Assembly (NCBI GenBank): GCA_946482005.1
Contig: CAMLPV010000010.1
Coordinates: 40,853 to 104,852 of the forward strand
Reading direction: 5' to 3'
DNA length: 64,000 bases
From: an uncultured Gilliamella sp.
Lineage (GTDB): Bacteria; Pseudomonadota; Gammaproteobacteria; Enterobacterales; Orbaceae
Translations under genes and position numbers: made by a program
Part shown: positions 56,508 to 64,000 of the stretch, piece after piece
Numbering within the stretch: the stretch's first letter is position 1
Layout: the number at the start of each line of letters is the position of its first letter
Notes under the pieces: model-generated
What the model saw: the letters and a program-made list of their open reading frames with translations, nothing else
The model's database searches: none
Told to the model about the DNA's origin: nothing

Positions 56508-56927
56508 ATGAACTTTATATTAGCTGGCCATGGAAACATTGCTATTGAAATGAAAAAGAGTATTGAAATGATAGCTGGAGAATATGCAAACCTACATGCT
56601 ATTACTTTTCAATTAGGTGAAGGTATTGAGAGTTTAAAAGATAAATACCTAAAAATTATTAGTCAATCAACTGAGCAACCATTCATTATTATTACTGACA
56701 TCTTTTCCGGTAGCCCCTATAACGCAGCGGCAATGTTGGCAATGCAAAATGGCAATATTGAAGTCATCAGTGGCCTATCCTTACCACTTTGTTTAGCGTT
56801 ATTACATATTGATTACGCCTCAATCAGCTTAGAAGAAACTTTTGAACAACTTAACGACATGAAAGCAGATTTTATCAAATCTTTCAGTCAATTATCCAAA
56901 AACATCGCTAAACATGAGGAATTTTAA
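56508..56927 (+). CDS. sorF: PTS mannose/sorbose-family EIIA
   Basis: A 139-aa soluble EIIA with the phosphorylated His in ILAGHGNIAIEMKKSIEMIA and the family stretch IIITDIFSGSPYNAAAMLAM. It belongs to the mannose-fructose-sorbose PTS family. The operon context (sorbose-1-phosphate reductase and SorC regulator) suggests L-sorbose as the substrate. The next gene begins right after its stop. Another hexose of the same family cannot be excluded. Confidence 0.85.
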   Translation: MNFILAGHGNIAIEMKKSIEMIAGEYANLHAITFQLGEGIESLKDKYLKIISQSTEQPFIIITDIFSGSPYNAAAMLAMQNGNIEVISGLSLPLCLALLHIDYASISLEETFEQLNDMKADFIKSFSQLSKNIAKHEEF

Positions 56928-57419
56928 ATGATTATAAATTTAGTCCGTATTGATGACCGTTTAATACATGGTCAAGTCACGACTGTTTGGACCAAAGAGG
57001 CCAAAGCAGAAAGAATAATTGTTGTTAGTGATGAAGTGGCTAATGACGAAATTCGTTCCACTTTAGTTAAACAAGCGGCTCCTCCTGGAATTAAAGTTTC
57101 TGTGGTGAGTATTGCTAAAGCGGCGGCTGTTTATAAAAATCCTAAATATGAAAATGATACGGTGTTTTATCTTTTTACCAACCCAACAGATGTCATGCGA
57201 CTGATTGAAGAAGGTGTACCAATTAAAAGTATCAATATTGGCGGTATGTCTTTCAAAACAGGCAAAAAGCAGATTACTAAAGCTGTTTCACTTGATGAAA
57301 ACGATGTATCAGCATTTAGAAAAATGCATCAGATGGGGGTTGATCTGTGCTTAAAAGTGGTGATTACCGATCCTACCGTCGATTTTATCAAATTGCTTAA
57401 CCAAGAATTTCCATATTAA
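56928..57419 (+). CDS. sorB: PTS mannose/sorbose-family EIIB
   Basis: A 163-aa EIIB. The phosphorylated His is in INLVRIDDRLIHGQVTTVW, the strongest hallmark of the family, and NIGGMSFKTGKKQITKAVSL is also conserved. It starts on the base after the EIIA stop, which implies tight coupling. Unlike ManX, EIIA and EIIB are separate proteins, as in the Klebsiella sor operon. Confidence 0.87.
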   Translation: MIINLVRIDDRLIHGQVTTVWTKEAKAERIIVVSDEVANDEIRSTLVKQAAPPGIKVSVVSIAKAAAVYKNPKYENDTVFYLFTNPTDVMRLIEEGVPIKSINIGGMSFKTGKKQITKAVSLDENDVSAFRKMHQMGVDLCLKVVITDPTVDFIKLLNQEFPY

Positions 57420-57453
57420 CAACCATCATTAGTAATAAATAAGGAGGTAGAAA

Positions 57454-58272
57454 ATGGAAATTTCATTATTTCAAATTGTATTAATTTTTATTTTTTCTTG
57501 TATCGCAGGAATGGGAAGTGTACTTGATGAGTTTCAAACCCATCGGCCATTAATTGCTTGTACCGTGATAGGTTTAATCTTAGGCGATATAAAAACAGGT
57601 ATTATTTTGGGCGGTACGCTTGAATTGATAGCATTAGGTTGGATGAATATAGGTGCCGCTCAATCACCCGATTCAGCACTCGCTAGTGTTATATCAGCAA
57701 TCTTAGTTGTCGTTGGTAAACAAGATATTCAAACCGGAATTGCAATCGCCCTACCCGTTGCTGCCGCTGGACAAGTTTTAACGGTATTTGCAAGAACCAT
57801 CACGGTTGCCTTTCAACATGAAGCGGATAACGCCGCTGAAAAAGTTCAATTCAAAAAAATAGAGCTTTTGCATTTTAGTGCGCTGTTTGTACAAGCATTG
57901 CGAGTGGCAATACCTGCAACTTTAGTTGCCATTTATGTTGATGCAAACACCGTCAAGAGCTTATTAAATCTATTACCAGATATTGTGACGGGAGGTCTTG
58001 CTGTAGCCGGTGGTTTTATTGTTGTAGTTGGTTATGCAATGGTCTTGAACATGATGATGGTTAAATATCTGGCCCCTTTCTTCTATTTAGGGTTTGTTCT
58101 TGGTGGGTATTTGAATTTTAGTTTACTGTCATTTGGCATTTTAGGCGTCATTTTCGCCATTATTTATGTTCAATTAAATTCTAAATTTAATACGACTAAA
58201 AATAATGAAACAAACATTAATGTCGTGACCAATAACCATTCAATCATTGCTGATGATGAATTAGATGATTAA
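57454..58272 (+). CDS. sorA: PTS mannose/sorbose-family EIIC
   Basis: A 272-aa membrane protein with about seven segments. Family stretches are GMGSVLDEFQTHRPLIACTV and GTLELIALGWMNIGAAQSPD. The C terminus is an unusually long polar tail rich in Asn and Asp (TTKNNETNINVVTNNHSIIA). An AAGGAGGTAGAAA ribosome site precedes the ATG. Confidence 0.88.
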   Translation: MEISLFQIVLIFIFSCIAGMGSVLDEFQTHRPLIACTVIGLILGDIKTGIILGGTLELIALGWMNIGAAQSPDSALASVISAILVVVGKQDIQTGIAIALPVAAAGQVLTVFARTITVAFQHEADNAAEKVQFKKIELLHFSALFVQALRVAIPATLVAIYVDANTVKSLLNLLPDIVTGGLAVAGGFIVVVGYAMVLNMMMVKYLAPFFYLGFVLGGYLNFSLLSFGILGVIFAIIYVQLNSKFNTTKNNETNINVVTNNHSIIADDELDD

Positions 58273-58290
58273 TAAGTAAAGGGTTTTATT

Positions 58291-59121
58291 ATGAAAGAAG
58301 TATTAAATACTATACAAAAGAAAGATATTGTCAGCACATTTATTCGATCTAATTTTCAACAAGCATCTTTCAACTATGAACGAATTCATGCCTTAGCTTT
58401 TTGTGTCGATATGATTCCGACAATCAAACGGGTATACAAAACAAAAGAAGAGCAACGAGAAGCATTAAAAAGACATCTAACCTTTTTCAATACAACACCT
58501 GCAATGTGTGGGCCTGTTTTGGGCGTCACCATGGCAATGGAAGAGGCCAGAGCAAATGGCGCGGATATTTCTGATGGCACGATTAACAGTTTAAAAGTTG
58601 GTCTTATGGGGCCTTTAGCGGGTGTGGGTGATCCATTAGTTTGGGGCACATTACGTCCAATTACCGCCGCTCTTGGTGCATCATTAGCGCTTACTGGAAA
58701 TATCGCTGGTCCATTACTGTTTTTTATCCTCTTTAACTTAATTCGAATTGCGATGAAATGGTATGGCTTAACTTATGGGTTATCGAAAGGAATCGGAATC
58801 GTTAAAGATCTATCCGGTAACATTCTTCCAAAATTAACTGAAGGTGCGTCTATTTTGGGGTTATTCATAATGGGCGTATTGGTCACCAAATGGACCTCGA
58901 TTAATGTCCCACTTATTGTGTCACAAACTACGGGCATGAATGGTGAAGAGGTCACTATGACAGTACAAGGCATCCTTAATGATCTGGTGCCAGGATTACT
59001 CCCTTTAGCATTAACACTGTTAATGATGAAATTATTAAGAAAAAAAGTTAGTCCAATAACTTTAATCTTTGCATTATTTGCGGTAGGCATTATTGGCTAT
59101 GGTTTAGGTATTCTTGGTTAA
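58291..59121 (+). CDS. sorM: PTS mannose/sorbose-family EIID
   Basis: A 276-aa protein unique to this PTS family. It shows the N-terminal cytosolic part with FIRSNFQQASFNYERIHALA, FNTTPAMCGPVLGVTMAMEE and VGLMGPLAGVGDPLVWGTLR, then membrane helices. It completes a full IIA-IIB-IIC-IID set with the three genes before it. A structured hairpin region follows the stop. Confidence 0.88.
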   Translation: MKEVLNTIQKKDIVSTFIRSNFQQASFNYERIHALAFCVDMIPTIKRVYKTKEEQREALKRHLTFFNTTPAMCGPVLGVTMAMEEARANGADISDGTINSLKVGLMGPLAGVGDPLVWGTLRPITAALGASLALTGNIAGPLLFFILFNLIRIAMKWYGLTYGLSKGIGIVKDLSGNILPKLTEGASILGLFIMGVLVTKWTSINVPLIVSQTTGMNGEEVTMTVQGILNDLVPGLLPLALTLLMMKLLRKKVSPITLIFALFAVGIIGYGLGILG

Positions 59122-59167
59122 AAGATAGATTCAAAACAAAAACTTCACCGCCCAAAATTAATTAACA

Positions 59168-59241
59168 GGTTCAAAGTCATTACAAAGTGATCGGATAACA
59201 CTGATTTTTAACCAGTAATACAGTTACTTTGAACCTTTTTT
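59168..59241 (+). terminator. Multi-stem structured element after the EIID gene
   Basis: Outer arms GGTTCAAAGT and ACTTTGAACC (10 bp, perfect) enclose a second stem (ATTAC with GTAAT) and an inner hairpin (AGTG with CACT). Six Ts follow. It could act as a terminator or attenuator between the PTS genes and the reductase gene, lowering expression of the latter. Confidence 0.65.
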
Positions 59242-59281
59242 ACTGAGCAAATTTAATCAATTTTAAAAATAAGAGGAATAT

Positions 59282-60526
59282 ATGAAAACTCATGCAGTTA
59301 GACTATATGGAAAAAATGATTTGCGATTGGAATCATTTGAACTTCCCAAAATTACTGATGATGAAATTCTAGTGACAGTCATTGTTGATAGTATGTGTAT
59401 GTCTTCATTAAAACTAGTCAATCAGGGTGAAAATCATAAAAAGACACCACCTGATTTAAAAAATAATCCAATCATTATTGGTCATGAATGTTGTGGTGAA
59501 ATTATACAGGTTGGAAAAAATTGGCAACATAAATTTAAGCCCGGACAAAAATATGTTGTTCAAGCCAATTTGCAACTGACGGATAGTCCATATTGCGTAG
59601 GATACTCCTATCCTTATACTGGTGGTTGTGCAACGTACATGATAATCAACCATGATGTATTAAAACAAGACTGTTTGATTCCTTATGATGGACAAACTTA
59701 TTTCGAAGGTGCATTAATTGAACCTTTATCATGTATTATTGGCGCATTTAATGCTAATTTTCACTTAAAATCCAATAGTTATGAACATATTATGGGTATA
59801 AAACCTAATGGTAATTTGATTATTTTAGGTGGTACCGGTCCGATGGGAATGCTGGCAATAGATTATGCATTAGGTGGTCCTATTGCACCTAAAAAGATAG
59901 TCGTAACCGGTCGCAGTAAAGAAAAAATAGAACACTTAAAAACCCTTTACCAATCCCGCAATGGTATTGAATTAGAATTTGTGGATATCTCAAAGACCGA
60001 TGATCAAGTTACCCTATTAAAAAATAAATCAACAACAGGCAGTTTCGATGATGTTTTTGTTTTCTTACCTTCGCAAGAGTTGATTCAACTTGCCTCTCAA
60101 TTATTGGCAATTGACGGCTGCCTTAACTTTTTTGCCGGTCCACAAGACAAAAACTTTTCTGCTGAAATTAATTTCTACGATGTTCATTATAACTTTACCC
60201 ATATCGTTGGCACTTCAGGCGGTAATACTAATGACATGCGCGAAGCGGTTAAACTTATTGAATCGGGAGCAGTCGATGTGGCAAAAATCGTATCGCACAT
60301 TATGGGTATTGATCACGCGAGTAACATCACTCAAATTCAAGACCAGATTAAAGGAGGAAAAAAATTGGTTTATACTCATAAAAAGTTTGATCTTAAAAAT
60401 TTGGAATCATTAAATGAAGATGCGGATGATATTGCTTTACACAAAATATTGTCTAAAAATCATGGCATTTGGTCAAAAGAGGCCGAAGATTATGTTTTAA
60501 ACTATTTTCCTGATGTCGATTCTTGA
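59282..60526 (+). CDS. sorE: L-sorbose-1-phosphate reductase (SorE-like)
   Basis: A 414-aa medium-chain dehydrogenase. Zinc-type fold features include IIIGHECCGEIIQVG (His-Glu near the catalytic zinc site) and a Rossmann motif in LIILGGTGPMGMLAIDYALG. The segment MSSLKLVNQGENHKKTP and overall length match SorE, which reduces L-sorbose-1-phosphate to D-sorbitol-6-phosphate. It follows the PTS genes in the same direction. A downstream sorbitol-6-phosphate dehydrogenase (SorD) is missing from this operon, whereas the srl operon supplies SrlD. Confidence 0.85.
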   Translation: MKTHAVRLYGKNDLRLESFELPKITDDEILVTVIVDSMCMSSLKLVNQGENHKKTPPDLKNNPIIIGHECCGEIIQVGKNWQHKFKPGQKYVVQANLQLTDSPYCVGYSYPYTGGCATYMIINHDVLKQDCLIPYDGQTYFEGALIEPLSCIIGAFNANFHLKSNSYEHIMGIKPNGNLIILGGTGPMGMLAIDYALGGPIAPKKIVVTGRSKEKIEHLKTLYQSRNGIELEFVDISKTDDQVTLLKNKSTTGSFDDVFVFLPSQELIQLASQLLAIDGCLNFFAGPQDKNFSAEINFYDVHYNFTHIVGTSGGNTNDMREAVKLIESGAVDVAKIVSHIMGIDHASNITQIQDQIKGGKKLVYTHKKFDLKNLESLNEDADDIALHKILSKNHGIWSKEAEDYVLNYFPDVDS

Positions 60527-60542
60527 TTTTTTGGTATACTCT

Positions 60543-60586
60543 ATTCACTTCAAGTTGTCATACAAAAATGACTTCTTGATGTGAAT
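60543..60586 (+). promoter_or_regulatory. Long interrupted palindrome before the SorC gene
   Basis: ATTCAC...TCAAG...GTCAT pairs with ATGAC...CTTGA...GTGAAT around ACAAAA, giving nearly 19 base pairs with small internal mismatches. The outermost TTCAC/GTGAA halves match the operator motif upstream of the PTS genes. It may be a SorC autoregulatory operator, a terminator, or both. Confidence 0.5.
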
Positions 60587-60634
60587 AAAAACACGGAGTT
60601 TTTTAATAACTAAAAATAATAAGATAACGCTACT

Positions 60635-61606
60635 ATGATTAATCAAAATTTTCGCAACGACGAGTTTGAACAACACAAGATGTTAATTAAGATTGCTCAG
60701 TTGTATTATGAAGAAAATAAAACACAATCAGAAATAGCAAAAATTGTGAATATACATCGTTCAAGCATTAGTCGCATGTTAAAAACAATACGCGAGCTCG
60801 GTATTGTTTCGATTTCGATTAATTATAATTTGTTACCCGATATCGCGTTAGAAGAAAAAATTTGTAAGAAATATCATTTAAAACAAGTTATTGTCGTACC
60901 AGTCAATCTTGATATAGACAATGAAAGTAAAAATCAGATTGTTTGTAATGTTGCATCAAATGTTCTACTCAAAAATATTACCGAGCATGATGTAATTGGT
61001 GTGTCTTGGGGTCGATCGATCAATTATATAGTTAATAGCTTAAAAAATGATAATGCTACATTCGAAAACGTTACCATCGTACCAATGATTGGCGGCCCAT
61101 CTGGCAAGATCGAAACAAAATACCACGTAAATAATATAGCTTATAAACTATCGGATAAACTTAAAAGTAACGCGATATTAATTGATTATCCAGCCATCGT
61201 CGATACCGCTAATTTGAAAAATGAAATCGAAAAAACTCAGCATATGAAAGAACTTAATAATTGGTGGAATAAAATTACCGTTGCTTTATTTAGTATAGGC
61301 TGTCCTGCAATATCCAAAAACTCCATTTGGTATGGTTTTTATGGTGAACTTTTTCAAAAAATTACCAACAAAAAAATTGTCGGAGATATTTTGTCGCGAT
61401 TTTACGATAAAAACGGTAAGGAATTACAAACCCCTTTTCATGATCAAATCATCGGTGTTACCTTAGAAAATCTCAAAAAAATTCCTTTAAAAATATGTGC
61501 GAGTGGTGATGCGGAAAAACTCAATAGTTTGATTGCGGCATTAAATGCAAATTATATTGATATATTAGTCATTAGTGATGAAATGGCCAATCAATTAGCT
61601 AATTAA
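60635..61606 (+). CDS. sorC: SorC-family sugar-responsive regulator
   Basis: A 323-aa transcription factor with an N-terminal helix-turn-helix (YYEENKTQSEIAKIVNIHRS, then SISRMLKTIRELGIVSISIN) and a C-terminal sugar-phosphate-binding domain (DVIGVSWGRSINYIVNSLKN; NVTIVPMIGGPSGKI; ISDEMANQLA). SorC proteins activate or repress sor-type operons in response to the sugar. Position directly behind sorE supports this role. The binding sites are probably the TTTGTGAA repeats at 56423-56496. Confidence 0.9.
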   Translation: MINQNFRNDEFEQHKMLIKIAQLYYEENKTQSEIAKIVNIHRSSISRMLKTIRELGIVSISINYNLLPDIALEEKICKKYHLKQVIVVPVNLDIDNESKNQIVCNVASNVLLKNITEHDVIGVSWGRSINYIVNSLKNDNATFENVTIVPMIGGPSGKIETKYHVNNIAYKLSDKLKSNAILIDYPAIVDTANLKNEIEKTQHMKELNNWWNKITVALFSIGCPAISKNSIWYGFYGELFQKITNKKIVGDILSRFYDKNGKELQTPFHDQIIGVTLENLKKIPLKICASGDAEKLNSLIAALNANYIDILVISDEMANQLAN

Positions 61607-61782
61607 GCCATTAGATAATCGAATAGATAGTTAACATACATCAAAAAATAAAACTTCATTTCAATTTTTATAAACTATTTTCCTGTTTTGTGATTCTATT
61701 AACAGATTCTTTTACAGTTAACCTAGATAATCATTTGTATATTCACTATTTTGTCTTTTTTACTTTTGATTAAGGAAAAATT

Positions 61783-63198
61783 ATGTATCGGTTAATTATA
61801 AAAAATGGATTATCTATTGGTCTATTCTCCCTCACGGCTAGTTTTGGTGTTTTTGCATCGCCTTCATTTTCCCCTGTTACTTTAGAAAAATTAAATATTC
61901 CTAATAAACAATGTAATGTTAGAGACTATGGTGCTGAAGCAACAGGTATTTGGTATGACACAAAAGCATTTCAAGCGGCTATCGATGATTGTGTTCAGAA
62001 AGGCGGGGGTAAAGTTATTGTCCCTGAGGGTTATTACTTATCAGAACCCCTTTTTTTAAAAAGTAACATTGAATTTCATTTAGAAAAAGGTGCTGTTTTA
62101 CAAGCTTCTGCTGAAGAGAGTGCTTATCATCCCACAGAAAAACAACAAAAATGGTCAAGCTCGGCTAAATCATTGCCATTGGCTGAACAATGGATTGGCT
62201 TTATTAATATTGCAGAAGAAAAGAATATCGCTATCACTGGTGAAGGTATTATTGATGGACAGGGTTCAACACTTTTAGAAAAATATCGCGCGGAGACTCG
62301 TAAGGCAGGAAAAAAAGGACCAACAAATCGACCACGTTTACTTTTATTTAAAGACGCGAATAATATCTTAATTGAAGGCGTCACTATACAGAATTCACCA
62401 AGTTTTCATATCGTTTTTAAAAATGTGGAAGATATTACGATTAACAAAACAACCATATCCGCTCCTGCTTGGTGGCAAAATACTGATGCAATTGATCCAA
62501 TGAATAGTAGAAGAGTCAGTATTACCAAAAACAATATTAGTGTTGGCGATGATCACGTTGCAATCAAAGCGACCGTAAACAACCTTAGCCATGATTTTTA
62601 TATTGCTGATAATAACTTTATGCTTGGGCGTGGGTTATCTATTGGCTCAGAAACAAATGGTGGCGTGAGTAATCTGCTTGCTGAAAATAATACTTTCACC
62701 GATGCAATGTATGGCATTCGAATAAAATCTCCTCGAGGTAAAGGTGGCGAAGTCAAAGATATTCAATATAACAACAACACAATGATTAATGTAAAAACAC
62801 CAATTGTACTGTCAGCTTATTATAAAGGAGGACCAACAACTAAAGATGCGAGAATTAAAGCATTGCAAGAAGGCGAATTTGCAGGTGGATTTATGCTAGG
62901 CGACCAAATCTATCCTGCTGATAATGAACAACCGAAAGAGTATAAAGAAAACGAAACACCTTACTTTAATAACATAAGCTTTAATAATCTTACAGTTAAA
63001 GGTAAAACCAATTATGCAGGTTTTATCATTGGAACCCCTGAAAAACCATTTGATAATATCAAATTTTCTAACATTAATATTGAATCTGAACTTGGTTTTA
63101 AAATTCGTAATGCATCCGTAGAGTTCAGTAAAACGACAATTAAGGTAGAAAAAGGAGCAGATATTATTAAAGAAAAGGGCAGTAAAATAACTAAGTAA
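61783..63198 (+). CDS. Secreted GH28 polygalacturonase
   Basis: Cleaves pectin (polygalacturonan). The 471-aa protein has a signal peptide (about residues 1-25, ending VFA). The right-handed beta-helix typical of GH28 carries the catalytic motifs N-T-D (AWWQNTDAID), D-D (ISVGDDHVAIKA), a G-x-G variant (LGRGLSIGSETNGGVSN) where most members have G-H-G, and R-I-K (YGIRIKSPRGKGGEV). The opening NVRDYGAEATGIWYDTKAFQ is typical of bacterial exo-type enzymes. It stands alone after a 176-bp gap with a TTAAGGAAAAATT ribosome site. Pectin use fits a plant-diet insect-gut symbiont. Confidence 0.9.
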   Translation: MYRLIIKNGLSIGLFSLTASFGVFASPSFSPVTLEKLNIPNKQCNVRDYGAEATGIWYDTKAFQAAIDDCVQKGGGKVIVPEGYYLSEPLFLKSNIEFHLEKGAVLQASAEESAYHPTEKQQKWSSSAKSLPLAEQWIGFINIAEEKNIAITGEGIIDGQGSTLLEKYRAETRKAGKKGPTNRPRLLLFKDANNILIEGVTIQNSPSFHIVFKNVEDITINKTTISAPAWWQNTDAIDPMNSRRVSITKNNISVGDDHVAIKATVNNLSHDFYIADNNFMLGRGLSIGSETNGGVSNLLAENNTFTDAMYGIRIKSPRGKGGEVKDIQYNNNTMINVKTPIVLSAYYKGGPTTKDARIKALQEGEFAGGFMLGDQIYPADNEQPKEYKENETPYFNNISFNNLTVKGKTNYAGFIIGTPEKPFDNIKFSNINIESELGFKIRNASVEFSKTTIKVEKGADIIKEKGSKITK

Positions 63199-63253
63199 TA
63201 ATAATTTAATGTGTTAGTTTAGATTGAACTAGATAAAAAGCTAACAACGGAGG

Positions 63254-63306
63254 GCGTTACCTGTTTTGATATAAAATATTAAATCGACAATCAAAACAGG
63301 TAACGC
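63254..63306. terminator. Perfect 17-bp inverted repeat after the polygalacturonase gene
   Basis: Arms GCGTTACCTGTTTTGAT and ATCAAAACAGGTAACGC are perfectly complementary and separated by 19 A/T-rich bases. No T run follows. It may serve as a terminator-like hairpin or be the end structure of a small mobile element. Confidence 0.6.
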
Positions 63307-63320
63307 TCATTTCATATATT

Positions 63321-64000
63321 CAAAACTTAATGAAACGGTATAGACTCCTGAATTATTTTTACAGATAAACATGAATAAACTCAAGTAAGTGTTATCTAAA
63401 AAACAATCAATTGGGATATTTGCTGACAACAATGAAGAATAATGTCACTGCCTAAAATAACTTTGATTAAAAAAGTATGGTGATAACGTCTTTATCAACC
63501 TCTTTTTATCTTATAATCCTTTTCTCATATTCAAAACTTAATGAAACGGTATAGACTCCTGAATTATTTTTACAGATAAACATGAATAAACTCAAGTAAG
63601 TGTTATCTAAAAAACAATCAATTGGGATATTTGCTGACAACAATGAAGAATAATGTCACTGCCTAAAATAACTTTGATTAAAAAAGTATGGTGATAACGT
63701 CTTTATCAACCTCTTTTTATCTTATAATCCTTTTCTCATATTCAAAACTTAATGAAACGGTATAGACTCCTGAATTATTTTTACAGATAAACATGAATAA
63801 ACTCAAGTAAGAGTTATCTAAAAAAGACAATCAATAAAATAGTTGCTGACAACAGTGAAATATAATGTCACTGCCAGAAATAACTTTGATTTAAAAAGTA
63901 TAGTGATGACATCTTTATCAACTTCTTTTTATCTTATAATTCTTTTCTTATATTCAAAACTTAATGAAACGGTATAGACTCCTGAATTATTTTTACAGAT
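63321..64000 (+). repeat. 211-bp tandem repeat array, at least three units, cut by the window end
   Basis: Units start at 63321, 63532, 63743 and 63955 (offsets 211, 211 and 212). Units 1 and 2 are nearly identical, unit 3 is diverged and unit 4 is partial. Each complete unit has the core GGTATAGACTCCTGAAT, a dyad or diverged dyad near its end (TGATAA-CGTCT-TTATCA in units 1 and 2), a T-rich stretch and a TATAAT. No open frame runs through a unit. The array continues beyond the window. Confidence 0.9.

Noticed and set aside
63321..64000. Terminal repeats as a CRISPR array
   Set aside because: The whole 211-bp unit repeats with no short repeat and unique spacer pattern.

Overview
The window is A/T-rich bacterial chromosome. 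Gene content and order fit a gammaproteobacterium: xerD-dsbC-recJ, hemE-yjaG-hupA, envC-yibQ, glyQS, and the sugar-alcohol (srl) and sorbose (sor) PTS operons. Strong A/T bias, an orphan VgrG island, mannose-family PTS genes and a secreted GH28 pectinase suggest the bee-gut family Orbaceae (Gilliamella-like). The genus is inferred from gene content and was not tested.

Layout. 0.1-1.4 kb: glutaredoxin 2 and a membrane protein. 2.2-7.8 kb: an orphan type VI secretion (T6SS) island with vgrG, a DUF4123 chaperone, a small co-chaperone-like protein, a Tox-REase-5-type nuclease effector and a cytoplasmic immunity protein. 8.0-18.1 kb: an accessory block made almost entirely of exported immunity-like proteins and gene fragments. 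It contains the wreck of a peptidoglycan-peptidase-like effector, the tail of a second one, four full members of one paralogous family in tandem (two nearly identical), relatives of a second family, chimeric and fused members, and a repeated stem-loop leader. 18.6-49.7 kb: mostly housekeeping genes for recombination and repair, disulfide chemistry, cell-wall recycling, serine metabolism, tRNA charging, pseudouridylation, heme, RpiA and SerA. 49.9-54.1 kb: the sorbitol operon srlAEBD-srlM-srlR on the minus strand. 54.3-56.3 kb: dps, a flavin reductase and mutH. 56.5-61.6 kb: a mannose-family PTS (IIA, IIB, IIC, IID) with an L-sorbose-1-phosphate reductase and a SorC regulator. 61.8-63.2 kb: a GH28 polygalacturonase. 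63.3 kb to the end: a 211-bp tandem repeat array that runs off the window.

How genes work together. The T6SS island pairs a cytosolic nuclease with an immunity protein lacking a signal peptide. The peptidase-like remnants are followed by immunity-like genes with signal peptides, as expected for a toxin acting in the periplasm. The sor operon lacks a sorbitol-6-phosphate dehydrogenase, and srlD, in the srl operon about 4.5 kb away, supplies the missing step. Such coupling would let L-sorbose and sorbitol converge on fructose-6-phosphate.

Most worth following up: the expanded immunity block (8.0-18.1 kb) with its covarying leader stem-loop, the 211-bp tandem array whose core also occurs upstream of vgrG, a 44-bp dispersed repeat present three times, and a helically phased TTTGTGAA array in front of the sor operon. 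No tRNA, rRNA, CRISPR array, prophage or complete insertion sequence was recognised.
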